Assembly (NCBI GenBank): GCA_024760525.1
Contig: CP060500.1
Location: forward strand, 208,659-272,658
From: Nitrospira sp.
GTDB taxonomy: Bacteria; Nitrospirota; Nitrospiria; Nitrospirales; Nitrospiraceae
DNA length: 64,000 nucleotides
Direction of reading: 5' to 3'
In this document: positions 51,682-60,779 of the stretch, one piece after another
How the letters are laid out: each line of letters begins with the position of its first letter
Position numbering within the stretch: position 1 is the first letter of the stretch
Translations under genes and position numbers: made by a program
Notes under the pieces: model-generated
The model's input: only the letters and a program-made list of their open reading frames with translations
Databases searched by the model: none
Told to the model about the DNA's origin: nothing

Positions 51682-52381
51682 TTGATACCACTCGGCTTTT
51701 GACCTTCCGCTGAAGGCGTGACCCGTTACGAGAGGAACGAAACACGAGTTCCAAATCTTTACGTGACGCTGGCGGCATACTCAACAATGCCGCCAGTAAG
51801 TCATGCTGACCAGATATCATTCGATGGAAGTCCTGTGTAGGCTCATTGGCAAGCGCTAAATAGATCTCCTCACTGGCCCCCAATACCTGAGCCACTCGAC
51901 GCACTTGCTCCACCGTGAGGATCGCTTCCCCCTGAAGCACCCGATTCAGCAGCCGCCAGGGCACCTTCGCGGCCATCAACCTGTCTCGCAGGCGCCGCCG
52001 GAAATGCTTGACCATGTCCTGTTCAATCCGCTGTCGGAATACCGCCGGCATCCCGAGAGGAATAGTGGGAATCGAGAACTCCTCCACGGTCATTCGCGGG
52101 AAGACATAGTGCGCTCGAGCCCGTAACATGGCTTGTTCATATTCAGTCCGTTTCGCCGCCGTCTGTCCACAGAACTGGGCAATACGTCGAATCATCTCCT
52201 GCCCCGGCTTTTTACCGCTATTTGGACGGCAATAGTTACAAATAGAGCCCTGCGACACCTTCAATTCCTTGGCAAACTCGCGCTGAGAACGATATCCGGC
52301 AGCACGGATAATACCCGTGATGACCATCGCGAACCGAGCTTCTGGGGTCAGTGCGCGCTCGGGTCCTGCCGAATTGTTCAT
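51626..52381 (-). CDS. XRE-type regulator with two HTH regions
   Basis: This is a 251-residue protein. A first HTH lies near 30-60 (SQREFAKELKVSQGSICNYCR). A second helical region near 140-180 (WRLLNRVLQGEAILTVEQVRRVAQVLG) looks like another Cro-type fold. The basic C-terminus overlaps the end of the convergent Gp3-like gene by 56 bases. It is the only gene of this arm on the minus strand and a good candidate for the master repressor. Confidence 0.7.
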   Translation of the reverse strand: MNNSAGPERALTPEARFAMVITGIIRAAGYRSQREFAKELKVSQGSICNYCRPNSGKKPGQEMIRRIAQFCGQTAAKRTEYEQAMLRARAHYVFPRMTVEEFSIPTIPLGMPAVFRQRIEQDMVKHFRRRLRDRLMAAKVPWRLLNRVLQGEAILTVEQVRRVAQVLGASEEIYLALANEPTQDFHRMISGQHDLLAALLSMPPASRKDLELVFRSSRNGSRLQRKVKSRVVSITPRPVVGPRGVRGGRRH

Positions 52382-52396
52382 GAATAACCGCCGAAG

Positions 52397-52631
52397 CGTA
52401 ATAGTAGAGTGCTGCTCGCACTATGACATGGATGTAATCACGCTGCAACGATTATTACGCCCATAAACACAAGAGATGAGCCGCTCCACACCCATTCACT
52501 CCCACTGTGTCACCGTATCCTGTGCACATTTGATTACCTTCTTGAAATACTCCTATCCCTTCACTACAATTTCACCGCTTCGCCAATCGGCACTGACTGC
52601 AGATGCTGTTCATGACGGAAAGGAGACACGC
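52397..52631. other. Gap upstream of the XRE and IscB genes
   Basis: It holds a minus-strand CGTAATA at 52453-52459 (71 bases before the XRE start) and a plus-strand CGTAATA at 52397-52403 with no gene close downstream. An ACTGTGTCACC half-site of the 47754 operator occurs near 52504. The last 16-20 bases before 52632 would form the guide of the IscB RNA. Confidence 0.4.
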
Positions 52632-52920
52632 GCGTCAACTACCCCCGACTAAAGTCGGGGGCTTGAAGGGAACAATCCCGGAAAGCCAGATTGACCAGGG
52701 AAAGCGGTAACCAACCCGCTACGTGTACTACAGGTCGTTAAGACGTACCGGCGAATGCTTCCTCAGTTCGCCGCTCTACAAGGTCTGGATCATGCTGCGG
52801 AAAGGTAAAGCCGCGAAGGTTCGGATCGACCCGCACAGGGAGCCGGGCGTACACATTCCCGAGGGGAGACGCCCCGTAAGGGGCGCGTCACAAGGCCCGT
52901 AAGGGCAAATTTGGAGAAAG
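52632..52920 (+). ncRNA. IscB guide RNA (omega RNA) region
   Basis: It starts with the left-end hairpin ACCCCCGACTAAAGTCGGGGG and GACCAGGGAAAGCGG, then a long structured stretch (AACCCGCTACGTG, CCTCAGTTCGCCGC, AGGGAGCCGGGCGTACAC and GGGGCGCGTCACAAGGCC) ending 3 bases before iscB. Omega RNAs of about 200-300 bases precede iscB genes in this position. The guide would come from the flank just left of 52632. Confidence 0.75.
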
Positions 52921-52923
52921 AAG

Positions 52924-54318
52924 ATGGCTGTTTTCGTGCTGGACAAGCAAGGCAAGCCGCTGATGCCCTGTAGCGAGAAACGCGCGAGGCTGCTCTTATC
53001 GCGCGGCCGCGCGCGCGTACATCGTGTGGTTCCCTTTGTCATTCGATTGGTGGATCGCCTCCAGTCGGAAAGTGCATTGCAGCCGGTGGCAATCAAGCTT
53101 GATCCCGGCAGCAAAACAACAGGCGTTGCAGTTGTTCGCATCAAGGAAGAAACGGACGAAGACAACAGCGAGATTCGCAACATCGCCTGCGCCATTTCAC
53201 TGATGGAATTGGTGCATCGCGGCAAGCAGATCAGCAAGTCGCTTACGGCGCGTCGCGCCTTCAGGCGCCGGCGCAGAAGCCAACACCTGCGGCATCGCCA
53301 AGCGCGCTTTGACAACCGAACCAAGCCGGAAGGATGGTTGCCGCCTTCGCTGCAACACCGTGTTGACGCCACCGTGTCTTTGGTGAAACGCCTGCGTCGC
53401 TGGGCGCCGGCAACCGGAATACAGCAAGAGCTGGTGCGCTTCGACACCCACGCCATGCAGAATCCCGACATTGCCGGCATCGAATATCAGCAAGGCGAAC
53501 TGGCGGGTTACGAAGTGCGGGAATATCTCCTTGAAGCATGGAGCCGTCAATGCGCCTATTGCGACGCGAAAGAGGTTCCCTTGGAAATCGAGCATATCAT
53601 TGCGAAAAGCCAGGGCGGAACCGACCGTGTTTCAAACCTGACCTTGGCTTGCCGGTGCTGCAATCATAAGAAAGGAGCCCTCCCCATTCAGCAGTTTGTG
53701 AAAGACCCTGCGCGCCTGGCGCGCATCCTCGCCCACGCCAAGGCGCCATTGAAAGACGCCGCTGCCGTCAATGCTGCGCGCTGGGCGCTGTTTTCTGCGC
53801 TCACGGACACGGGTTTGCCAGTCGCTTGCAGCAGCGGTGGACGCACTAAGTACAATCGCCGTCGCTTCAATATTCCCAAGACCCACGCGCTGGATGCGTT
53901 GTGCGTCGGCGATGTGGATGGCGTCGAATGCAAGGCCATGCCGACGCTTTCAGTCCAGTGTGCAGGACGCGGCAGTTATCAGCGCACTCGCTTGACCAAG
54001 CACGGGTTTCCTCGCAGCTATTTGATGCGCACGAAAGCTGTTTACGGCTTTCAAACCGGGGATCTGGTTAAAGCGAACGTGGCCGCTGGAAAGAAAATGG
54101 GCTGCTATGTCGGACGTGTTGCCGTACGTGCTTCCGGCGCTTTCAATATTCAGACGACTGATACTGTCATTCAGGGGGTTTCTTGGAAATATTGCCGCGT
54201 CATCCAGCGCGGCGATGGTTATGGCTATCACTTTCACAACAACGTGACGGGCTTGCTTCGCAAGCCCGCAATTCGTCCCCTGACTGAAGTCAGGGGTGTC
54301 CTTGCGGAGGATCTATGA
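52924..54318 (+). CDS. iscB: IscB RNA-guided nickase/nuclease
   Basis: This is a 464-residue protein. The PLMP domain (GKPLMPCSEKRARLLLSRGR) is followed by RuvC-I with Asp60 (IKLDPGSKTTGVAV), the Arg-rich bridge helix (RRAFRRRRRSQHLRHRQARF), RuvC-II (QQELVRFDTHAMQNP), an HNH domain (CAYCDAKEVPLEIEHIIAKS, with CRCCNHKKG), RuvC-III (KTHALDALCVG) and a C-terminal domain. All catalytic residues look intact. IscB is the ancestor of Cas9. The frame reads through the right-end hairpin and its TGA overlaps the ATG of the next gene. Confidence 0.95.
   Translation: MAVFVLDKQGKPLMPCSEKRARLLLSRGRARVHRVVPFVIRLVDRLQSESALQPVAIKLDPGSKTTGVAVVRIKEETDEDNSEIRNIACAISLMELVHRGKQISKSLTARRAFRRRRRSQHLRHRQARFDNRTKPEGWLPPSLQHRVDATVSLVKRLRRWAPATGIQQELVRFDTHAMQNPDIAGIEYQQGELAGYEVREYLLEAWSRQCAYCDAKEVPLEIEHIIAKSQGGTDRVSNLTLACRCCNHKKGALPIQQFVKDPARLARILAHAKAPLKDAAAVNAARWALFSALTDTGLPVACSSGGRTKYNRRRFNIPKTHALDALCVGDVDGVECKAMPTLSVQCAGRGSYQRTRLTKHGFPRSYLMRTKAVYGFQTGDLVKANVAAGKKMGCYVGRVAVRASGAFNIQTTDTVIQGVSWKYCRVIQRGDGYGYHFHNNVTGLLRKPAIRPLTEVRGVLAEDL
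54277..54307 (+). mobile_element. Right end of the IscB element
   Basis: The hairpin CCCCTGACTGAAGTCAGGGG (54277-54296) followed by TGTCCTTGCGG closes the element that begins at 52632. Directly behind it GGAGGATCT serves as the ribosome-binding site of the sigma-like gene. No tnpA accompanies the element. Confidence 0.65.
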
Positions 54319-55256
54319 ACTCACCACGCGGATGTGACCACTCCTTACTCTTCGGGTCCGACGAATTCCTCTACCGCATCATGGTCGACTACCGCGCAGT
54401 GATTTTGAACGTCGCCAAACGCTTTCGCCATCTCGACCGCATGTACGACGTCGAGGATCTTGAACAAGAAGCTTTCTTCGGTGTCCGGCTCGCCTGTAAC
54501 AGTTGGGCTCACGCACGTGCCATCAAGATGCAATTCAAAACGTACTTAACGTGGCATATCAGCCGCCATTTTCAAGGCCGCTTCAACGGTGACGATAAAG
54601 TGGTCGACATCATCGGCCAAGATAACGCCATACGAGTCACCATTCCTTGGAGTAAATATAAGAAGTCAGGACGAGCGGCCGCGAGAGCGCGAAACTGCAC
54701 GACACGAATCCGCTCACTACTAGTCTACTATGACGCGCCAAACGGAGAATGCGACGAACCACAACTCCAGCCATCAAATGAGTGGCATCCCATTCATACA
54801 GGAGAAGAGACGGTCGTCGATATTTTTGATCCAACGGGAACGCTTATCGTCACGGTTCCACGGAATAACTTCTTGCGCGTCCAGGACCTGATTGCAGGCT
54901 ACGGGTATGCCATCCGCGAATACTCGATCTACGATCCGCCTCCCTCACAGGCAACCCGGCACACACTGACCCCTGAAGCAGCCCTTCTGCCGCCTTCAGG
55001 CTATACCCCGGCTCACGAATCGGCTGACTCCCAGGGCGAAACCTCACACGTCGTCGACGTCTATTCACGCCGCGAAGTCTTTCTGACCACAATGACCATG
55101 AAACGCTATCGACTGTTTCAACAACATTTCCAGAAATATGGGCTCAAGACCCGCAGACGGAATCCGGCCGTCACACCGGAACCACTCGAGTATGACGATG
55201 CTCCCGACACACCAGCTCCCATGGTCTACGTCCAAGAATCCGTCTCCATCGCATAA
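54315..55256 (+). CDS. Sigma-70 region 2-like protein
   Basis: This is a 313-residue protein. Residues 15-85 match sigma region 2 (VILNVAKRFRHLDRMYDVEDLEQEAFFGV, then FKTYLTWHISRHFQGRFNG), the part that binds the RNA polymerase clamp and reads the -10 box. No region 4 is recognisable: the rest is a mixed, partly acidic region and a basic YRLFQQHFQKYGLKTRRR. T4 gp55 is a known sigma of this reduced type. It could direct transcription from the CGTAATA sites. Translation is coupled to IscB by a 4-base overlap. Confidence 0.65.
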   Translation: MNSPRGCDHSLLFGSDEFLYRIMVDYRAVILNVAKRFRHLDRMYDVEDLEQEAFFGVRLACNSWAHARAIKMQFKTYLTWHISRHFQGRFNGDDKVVDIIGQDNAIRVTIPWSKYKKSGRAAARARNCTTRIRSLLVYYDAPNGECDEPQLQPSNEWHPIHTGEETVVDIFDPTGTLIVTVPRNNFLRVQDLIAGYGYAIREYSIYDPPPSQATRHTLTPEAALLPPSGYTPAHESADSQGETSHVVDVYSRREVFLTTMTMKRYRLFQQHFQKYGLKTRRRNPAVTPEPLEYDDAPDTPAPMVYVQESVSIA

Positions 55257-55267
55257 GGGCAGAGCAC

Positions 55268-55768
55268 ATGGCCTCATTAGTTCACTCACGTCCCATGGTC
55301 ACAATCGATTTAGGACAACCACAAGAGACCATCGCACATGGAGAAGCCTTTCTGACCATTGGCCAATTCAAAGCACTCCTCGACGAACAGGGCCACCTCT
55401 TTAGTAAATCCACCATCTACCGATGGCGCAAGGTCACAAAAGAATTCCTTCCCTCCACCATCAAAAACATGCTCGCCCCGGCACCATCTATCTGGTTTCT
55501 AACGATGTCAACGAATCGGGACTCGGAAGGGGCGACCACGATCATCCCTCTGCGATATCTGAATGAAACCGTTCGACCGACCGCACAGAAATACTGTCTG
55601 AACTATGCGTCACCAAGCCCAATGAACCTCTGTCTACACACACTGAGAACCTATCTCTCCCAGGCTCAAAAAGAACTCGATCGCCTGACTCATTTCTGTG
55701 ATGGTCTAGAAGGAAAGGATCTGTCCAATGCAGAACACAGAACCCGTTGTCATCCGCCTTCCGCTTAG
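55268..55768 (+). CDS. Possible HTH protein before parB-like gene
   Basis: This is a 166-residue protein. The segment LTIGQFKALLDEQGHLFSKSTIYRWRKVT at about 30-58 reads like an excisionase/MerR-type HTH. The C-terminal half is helical (MNLCLHTLRTYLSQAQKELDRL). It overlaps the start of the ParB-like gene by 41 bases in another frame. It may be a DNA-binding accessory for excision or partition. Confidence 0.55.
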   Translation: MASLVHSRPMVTIDLGQPQETIAHGEAFLTIGQFKALLDEQGHLFSKSTIYRWRKVTKEFLPSTIKNMLAPAPSIWFLTMSTNRDSEGATTIIPLRYLNETVRPTAQKYCLNYASPSPMNLCLHTLRTYLSQAQKELDRLTHFCDGLEGKDLSNAEHRTRCHPPSA

Positions 55769-56906
55769 TCGGCTCTCAGCGAATACGAAATATGAGCACT
55801 ACAGTCGACCACTAAACCCCGCCGAAGCCCGGGATCTCCGTGCGAGCATTGCGGCCGTTGGCTGTATCTTACAGCCCTTGATCGTCGAATTCGTTCAAGC
55901 CAAAGCCTCCTATGACGTGATTGACGGGTACAATCGATGGAAGAATGCCATCGCACTCGGCTTTATGGATGTGCCCTGCACACAAATCTTTACCGAACAA
56001 CAGCGGATCGAAGCGCTCACCGCCAATGCCACCAGGCGACAACTGACAGACGAAGAGCGGACCGCGCTTTTGGCGAAAGGCCGCATGGCTTTCACTGACG
56101 CCGCCAAGAAACTTATCGATCCGTTACGGGCGCTCTACCAAAACGGTGACTTATCACGGATCCTCGGCCCAGCCAATGTGTTGGCCTTGTTAAATTCCTC
56201 AACCCAAAAGCAAGAAGAAGTCTACGCCAAAATCCAAGCGGCATTCGGTACACCTCTGCCGTCATCGGGCGAGACCACCACACTCCATCAACGCATTCAG
56301 GATCTTTCGAATCAAGTAGCCTCTAGTGAGCGCACAAAAGAACAACTCGAAGCCGATCTCAATGCAGTGACACAAGACAAAGCGACCCTCCAAGCACAGC
56401 TCGACCAGATGGGGCACGACATCGATGAATTAGCGGATAAGAAGGCTGGCCAGCATAAAGTTGCCCTGGAGAACCAAGTCAGAAAACTGACCGATCAGAT
56501 GACAACGCTCCGTACCGAGCACCAAACAGCCTGTCGAAACGCCAAGGTACTGGAGGAACAGCTTAGATCGGCAGAAGCGGAAAAGAAGGCCGCGCAGATC
56601 TATGCGCGCGAGGCAGAACGGAAAGTCCAACATGCCAATCAACGGTTGGCAAACCCCCACATCATCATCAGTAACTTCGAGGCCATCAGCCGAATGATTG
56701 AGGCCATCAAAGCACAAATCGTCGCTGCCAAACCGCTTGCGCCTGAGGACGAGAAACTCATCCAGGACCAAATCGAACAAGCCAGTACCCTACTCGCCGA
56801 TCTCGACAACACCTTGCATTCCGCGGCCGGCGAACTGATACCCTTCAACCGACATCTCAAGCCACGCGGATCAAAACAATCTGGCACCAAAGCGCAAGAG
56901 GCGTAA
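55728..56906 (+). CDS. ParB-like nuclease-fold protein with long coiled coil
   Basis: This is a 392-residue protein. Residues 8-90 are a ParB N-terminal domain (LRASIAAVGCILQPLIVEF, then DVIDGYNRWKNAIALG), where GYNRWKNA replaces the usual GERRxRA of CTP-binding ParBs. A helical middle region is followed by a coiled coil from about 180 to 310. No HTH of a classical ParB is obvious. It may serve in partition, or as a regulator of element transfer. No ParA is visible. Confidence 0.75.
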   Translation: MQNTEPVVIRLPLSRLSANTKYEHYSRPLNPAEARDLRASIAAVGCILQPLIVEFVQAKASYDVIDGYNRWKNAIALGFMDVPCTQIFTEQQRIEALTANATRRQLTDEERTALLAKGRMAFTDAAKKLIDPLRALYQNGDLSRILGPANVLALLNSSTQKQEEVYAKIQAAFGTPLPSSGETTTLHQRIQDLSNQVASSERTKEQLEADLNAVTQDKATLQAQLDQMGHDIDELADKKAGQHKVALENQVRKLTDQMTTLRTEHQTACRNAKVLEEQLRSAEAEKKAAQIYAREAERKVQHANQRLANPHIIISNFEAISRMIEAIKAQIVAAKPLAPEDEKLIQDQIEQASTLLADLDNTLHSAAGELIPFNRHLKPRGSKQSGTKAQEA

Positions 56907-57304
56907 TGCAAAATCCCAGGGAAGTGCCGACATCGCTCAACGATGACCGGAAACCGATCCGCCTCAGTATCACCGATCCTAATCCATACCACATACCTAT
57001 TGCTGCCAGCCTGGTCTCAGGATTCATGCTCTATGCTTCACTACCTGATTTCTCCACATCCTTTGAGGAGATGTCTCAAGACATTCCACTGCTCTTCGTA
57101 GCAACATCGGCAGTGATCGTTTGCCTCTACTTCTTACAATGGAGCCACGCAGACAACCAAGCCGCCCAAGACCGAGAAGTTCCTGATCACCCCTGCAGCC
57201 CGGCGCAGAGGCCCCCTCCTTCAGGGCGGGGAGGAGAGCCGGTCTCCCGAGGCCACACCCTGGCCGTAATAGATGATTATGATAAAACACCGCTGGACCT
57301 TTAG
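56906..57304 (+). CDS. Membrane protein truncated by a TnpB element
   Basis: This 132-residue frame starts at the stop of the ParB-like gene. Two membrane helices (IAASLVSGFMLYASL, IPLLFVATSAVIVCLYFLQW) belong to the original protein. From about residue 101 (RPPPSGRGGEP) the frame runs into the left end of the TnpB element at 57207, so the native C-terminus is lost. The same foreign tail occurs on the UvrD-like protein. Confidence 0.6.
   Translation: MQNPREVPTSLNDDRKPIRLSITDPNPYHIPIAASLVSGFMLYASLPDFSTSFEEMSQDIPLLFVATSAVIVCLYFLQWSHADNQAAQDREVPDHPCSPAQRPPPSGRGGEPVSRGHTLAVIDDYDKTPLDL
57265..57271 (+). promoter_or_regulatory. CGTAATA motif before tnpB copy 2
   Basis: CCGTAATAG stands 1 base before the first ATG (57273) and 7 bases before the second ATG (57279). 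If it is a -10 box, translation would start leaderless at the second ATG. Confidence 0.35.
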
Positions 57305-58460
57305 AGCCTATCCCACACCCACTCAAGCCCAACACTTGGCCCGGACGTTCGGCTGTGTGCGCTATGTCTACAACTGGGCCCTGCACCTCCGTTCCGAGGC
57401 CTTTCGTGTTCATCAACAGACGCTTGGCTACGCAGAGACCGACCGGCGGCTGACCCACCTCAAACGGCAGCCCGACACCGTGTGGCTGCAAGAGGTCAGT
57501 TGTGTCCCACTCCAACAGGCGCTCCGCGATCTGCAAACCGCCTACACCAACTTCTTTGAGAAACGCGCCGCCTATCCGCAGTTCAAGAAAAAGAGCCGCC
57601 GCCAGTCGGCCAACTACACTCAACGCGGCTTTTCATTCAAACCCTCGACGAAGACCCTCTCGCTCGCGAAGCTCGGCGTGCTCAAGGTGAGATGGACCCG
57701 GGACATCATCCATATCCCCTCATCAGTGCGGATCATCAAGACGACCACCGGCAAATACTTTGTCTCGCTGGTGGTCGACGTGGCCCCTGTCTCGTGGCCC
57801 AAGTCCGGCCAGGCGGTGGGCATTGATTTCGGTGTCACGCACTTGGCCACACTCAGCACTGGGGAAACGATTGACAACCCACGCCATGCCGAACGACAAC
57901 AGCGCACGCTCCGGGTTCTCCAGCAACGGCTCAGTCGCGCCCAGAAGGGTAGCCGACGACGAGCCCGTGCACGCCACCGGCTGGCGGTGGCCCATGAGCG
58001 GATTCGGAACGCCAGACAGGATACGCTCCAGAAACTGACGACCCTGCTCGTCAAACGCTTCGATACGCTCTACGTCGAAGACCTCAATCTCAGGGGGATG
58101 GTCCAAAACCACGCCATCGCCCGCGTGTTGAGTGATGCCGCGATCGGTGCCGCCATCCGATTGCTCGAAGACAAGGCGGCCCGGTACGGAAAGACCGTGA
58201 TCAGAATCGATCGGTTTTTCCCATCGAGCAAACGATGCTCGGCGTGCCGGCATGTGTTGGATAAATTGCCCTTGACGGTCCGGGCCTGGATCTGTCCCAC
58301 CTGTGGGGCGGCTCATGACCGAGATCGTAATGCGGCACTGAACCTTGTGGCGGCCGGGCAGGCCGCACCTGCGCATGGAGCTGGGAGAAGCCCTCGTCGC
58401 CTCGCGCGACGAGGCACCCGGCGGCGAAGTGCGAACCACCCTGACAGATCACCCGTCTGA
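57273..58460 (+). CDS. tnpB: TnpB RNA-guided nuclease (copy 2)
   Basis: This is a 395-residue protein (393 if it starts at 57279). N-terminal FRAYPTPTQAQHLARTFGCVRYVYN precedes the RuvC parts: Asp in VGIDFGVTHLATL, Glu in LYVEDLNLRGM, zinc ribbon CSACRHV and CPTCGAAH, Asp in DRDRNAALNL. Full length and intact. A different subfamily from copies 1 and 3. Confidence 0.93.
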   Translation: MIMIKHRWTFRAYPTPTQAQHLARTFGCVRYVYNWALHLRSEAFRVHQQTLGYAETDRRLTHLKRQPDTVWLQEVSCVPLQQALRDLQTAYTNFFEKRAAYPQFKKKSRRQSANYTQRGFSFKPSTKTLSLAKLGVLKVRWTRDIIHIPSSVRIIKTTTGKYFVSLVVDVAPVSWPKSGQAVGIDFGVTHLATLSTGETIDNPRHAERQQRTLRVLQQRLSRAQKGSRRRARARHRLAVAHERIRNARQDTLQKLTTLLVKRFDTLYVEDLNLRGMVQNHAIARVLSDAAIGAAIRLLEDKAARYGKTVIRIDRFFPSSKRCSACRHVLDKLPLTVRAWICPTCGAAHDRDRNAALNLVAAGQAAPAHGAGRSPRRLARRGTRRRSANHPDRSPV

Positions 58461-58587
58461 GCAGGAATCCTCGGCCTTCAGACCGGGGAGGATGTCAATA
58501 ATACAGTGATCCACTGTCACTAGTGCCAGGTGCTTTCTTCGGAACTCTCGCTACAATGTGATCCCTCACTACTAGGGAGGGATGTAG

Positions 58588-59244
58588 ATGCGTGCCTCAT
58601 TCTTATCAGAGGACTTTACCGTATCCCATGTCAGCCCAACCCGCTCGCACCAGACGGTCATCCAAGACCTTACGACGATCCTTCATAAGCTCGGCATACT
58701 CTATGCCGCCGAAGCCGCTCCTCAGACTCCGATCGAAGACATTCTGGCGATTGAAACCCTGCTCGCCATCAAGGAACTGCCAATCAAGAAACGAACGGTG
58801 GCGCACCTCGCCACAAACCTAGGCCTCCATCAGGATCCTCTCAATCACATCTTGATCCAGCTGAAAGAGCAGGGATTCCTGGTTACCACTTCCAAACACC
58901 TCCTGCTCACCAATAGTGGGATGGCAAAGGCAGCCGAGAATAAAGGGACCTCACACCACTTGCTGATCGGACTGCGCAAACTCAAGGGACCAACCCACAC
59001 AGATTTGTATCAGTTGACCACCTCTCTGCTCCAAGAGCGCATCCACACTCAGATGCTCAACCATGAACCAATTTGTACGCATTGCCGGTACTACCAACCC
59101 AATGCCCATCCGCACAGCAAACGGCCCCATCACTGCCATCTCATTGATACGGCCTTCGGACAGAGTCCGAATGAGGCCAACCCAAGACCCTTACTCTCGA
59201 TTGCCAAAGGAATAAGCCCACACGATACAACCCCGAACAAATAG
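58588..59244 (+). CDS. Winged-helix protein with C-terminal zinc-binding region
   Basis: This 218-residue protein has a GGGAGGG ribosome-binding site. Residues 50-115 form a MarR-like winged helix (IKKRTVAHLATNLGLHQDPLNHILIQLKEQGFL, then a wing strand HLLLTNSG). The C-terminus carries CTHCRYYQP and HHCHLI, a likely metal site. It may regulate the plus-strand arm, and the operators at 47754 are a possible target. TACAAT at about 58551 may be its -10 box. Confidence 0.65.
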   Translation: MRASFLSEDFTVSHVSPTRSHQTVIQDLTTILHKLGILYAAEAAPQTPIEDILAIETLLAIKELPIKKRTVAHLATNLGLHQDPLNHILIQLKEQGFLVTTSKHLLLTNSGMAKAAENKGTSHHLLIGLRKLKGPTHTDLYQLTTSLLQERIHTQMLNHEPICTHCRYYQPNAHPHSKRPHHCHLIDTAFGQSPNEANPRPLLSIAKGISPHDTTPNK

Positions 59245-59357
59245 ACACTCCCAGCCCATGATCGGACTGACCCGGTACGCGGCAAGCCCCGCCGTTCAGG
59301 GCGGGGAGGAGAGCGCGGAGTCCATAGGACTCCATGTCGCTCCGTTCGAGTTCGTCT

Positions 59358-59364
59358 CGTAATA
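59358..59364 (+). promoter_or_regulatory. CGTAATA motif before tnpB copy 3
   Basis: CTCGTAATAGATATGGGAGAG on the plus strand, 21 bases before the ATG at 59386, with GGGAGAG between them as a ribosome-binding site. Confidence 0.35.
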
Positions 59365-59385
59365 GATATGGGAGAGCCGCACATT

Positions 59386-60684
59386 ATGCAGCAATTGCAA
59401 GCCTATACATTTGAGCTCCGTCCGACCGGCGCACAGCAGCGGCTCATGCGCCGCTTCGCCGGCTCGTGCCGGGTCGTGTTCAACGAGGCGCTGAACTTGC
59501 AGAAGGCGCGTTACGAGCGTGGCGAGAAGAAGCTCGGCTACGCCGGGCTGTGCAAGGAACTCACGGCATGGCGCAACGGCGCTGCATTGCCTTCGGGGCG
59601 CAGCGCACCGTGGCTGTCCGAGGGACCGGTACACACGCAGCAACAGGCGCTCAAAGACCTGGAGCGCGCCTATTCCAACTTTTTCGCCAAGCAGGCCGAC
59701 TTCCCGCGCTTCAAGAAGAAGGGCCAGTCCGACAGCTTCCGCTATCCCGACCCCAAGCAAATCCGGCTCGATCAAGCCAACAGCCGCATCTGCCTGCCCA
59801 AGCTCGGCTGGCTGAGATACCGCAACAGTCGGAATGTATTGGGTGAACTGCGCAATGTCACCGTCAGCCTGTCGGGCGGCAAGTGGTATGTGAGTATCCA
59901 GACCGAGCGCGAGGTCGAACCGCCCGTCCCCAACGGCGGCGCGGTCGGCATCGATCTGGGCATCGCTCGGTTCGCCACGCTCTCGGATGGGACGTTCTAC
60001 ACGCCGAAGAACAGCTTCAAGCGGCATGAGACTGCGTTGCGCAAAGCACAGCAGGCGATGAGCCGCAAGTCCAAGTTCAGCAACAACTGGAAGAAGGCCA
60101 AAGCCAGAATCCAGCGCATCCATACCCGGATCGGCAACGCCCGGCGCGACTATCTGCACAAGACCTCGACCGCGATCAGCAACAACCACGCGATGGTGTG
60201 TATCGAGGATTTGCGGGTGAAGAACATGTCCAAGTCGGCGGCAGGCACAACCGAGCGACCGGGCAGAAACGTTCGGGCCAAGTCCGGCCTGAACAAGTCC
60301 ATCCTCGATCAAGGCTGGGGCGAGTTTCGCCGCCAACTGGAGTACAAGTTGGCATGGAACGGCGGCCACCTCATCGCCGTGCCGCCACAGCACACCAGTC
60401 TGACCTGTCCCGCTTGTGGGCATGTCTCGGCGGACAACCGGCAAAGCCAAGCCCGGTTCGCGTGCGTGGAATGCGGTTTCAAGGAACACGCCGATCTGGT
60501 CGGCGCGATCAACATCATCTCTCGCAGGATGCGACTATTGCGAGACGAAGGGCAGGACACGGCGGACGCTTCCGCCGGGCGGGAAACCGCAGCCCGGATC
60601 GCCTGTGAAGTGAGCGGTGCAGTCAGGCCGCCAGCAGCAGGACCCCACCGAAGCGACTCAGGGGCGGCTCAATGCGCCGCCTGA
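59386..60684 (+). CDS. tnpB: TnpB RNA-guided nuclease (copy 3)
   Basis: This 432-residue protein starts MQQLQAYTFELRPTGAQQ. RuvC-I Asp in VGIDLGIARFATL, RuvC-II Glu in MVCIEDLRVKNM, zinc ribbon CPACGHV and CVECGF, RuvC-III Asp in HADLVGAINII. A 20-residue insertion (GRSAPWLSEGPV region and a late REDEGQDTADAS-like stretch) and high GC set it apart from copy 1. Intact; probably a recent arrival from a GC-rich donor. Confidence 0.93.
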   Translation: MQQLQAYTFELRPTGAQQRLMRRFAGSCRVVFNEALNLQKARYERGEKKLGYAGLCKELTAWRNGAALPSGRSAPWLSEGPVHTQQQALKDLERAYSNFFAKQADFPRFKKKGQSDSFRYPDPKQIRLDQANSRICLPKLGWLRYRNSRNVLGELRNVTVSLSGGKWYVSIQTEREVEPPVPNGGAVGIDLGIARFATLSDGTFYTPKNSFKRHETALRKAQQAMSRKSKFSNNWKKAKARIQRIHTRIGNARRDYLHKTSTAISNNHAMVCIEDLRVKNMSKSAAGTTERPGRNVRAKSGLNKSILDQGWGEFRRQLEYKLAWNGGHLIAVPPQHTSLTCPACGHVSADNRQSQARFACVECGFKEHADLVGAINIISRRMRLLRDEGQDTADASAGRETAARIACEVSGAVRPPAAGPHRSDSGAAQCAA

Positions 60685-60779
60685 GCGCCGTAGGAATCTC
60701 CGGCCTTCAGGCCGGGGAGGATGTCAAGACTCCACTTCCCGCCGGAACGTATTTACATCAGAGAAAGTACACACTGCGT

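Larger units (their letters stand above)
57207..58498 (+). mobile_element. IS605-type element carrying TnpB only (copy 2)
   Basis: From AGGCCCCCTCCTTCAGGGCG (left hairpin) to the right hairpin CCTCGGCCTTCAGACCGGGG with GGATGTCAA at 58498. It holds one tnpB and no tnpA. A second, closely related copy begins at 62784. Insertion removed the end of the gene at 56906. Confidence 0.75.
59275..60727 (+). mobile_element. IS605-type element carrying TnpB only (copy 3)
   Basis: Left hairpin CAAGCCCCGCCGTTCAGGGC (59283) and right end TAGGAATCTCCGGCCTTCAG with GGATGTCAA at 60727 enclose one tnpB. The base composition is richer in GC than its neighbours. The right end matches the remnant at 46072 almost exactly. 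Insertion lies just before the UvrD-like gene. Confidence 0.75.

Noticed and set aside
52397..52403. CGTAATA as promoter for iscB
   Set aside because: It lies more than 200 bases before the guide-RNA region with nothing linking them.
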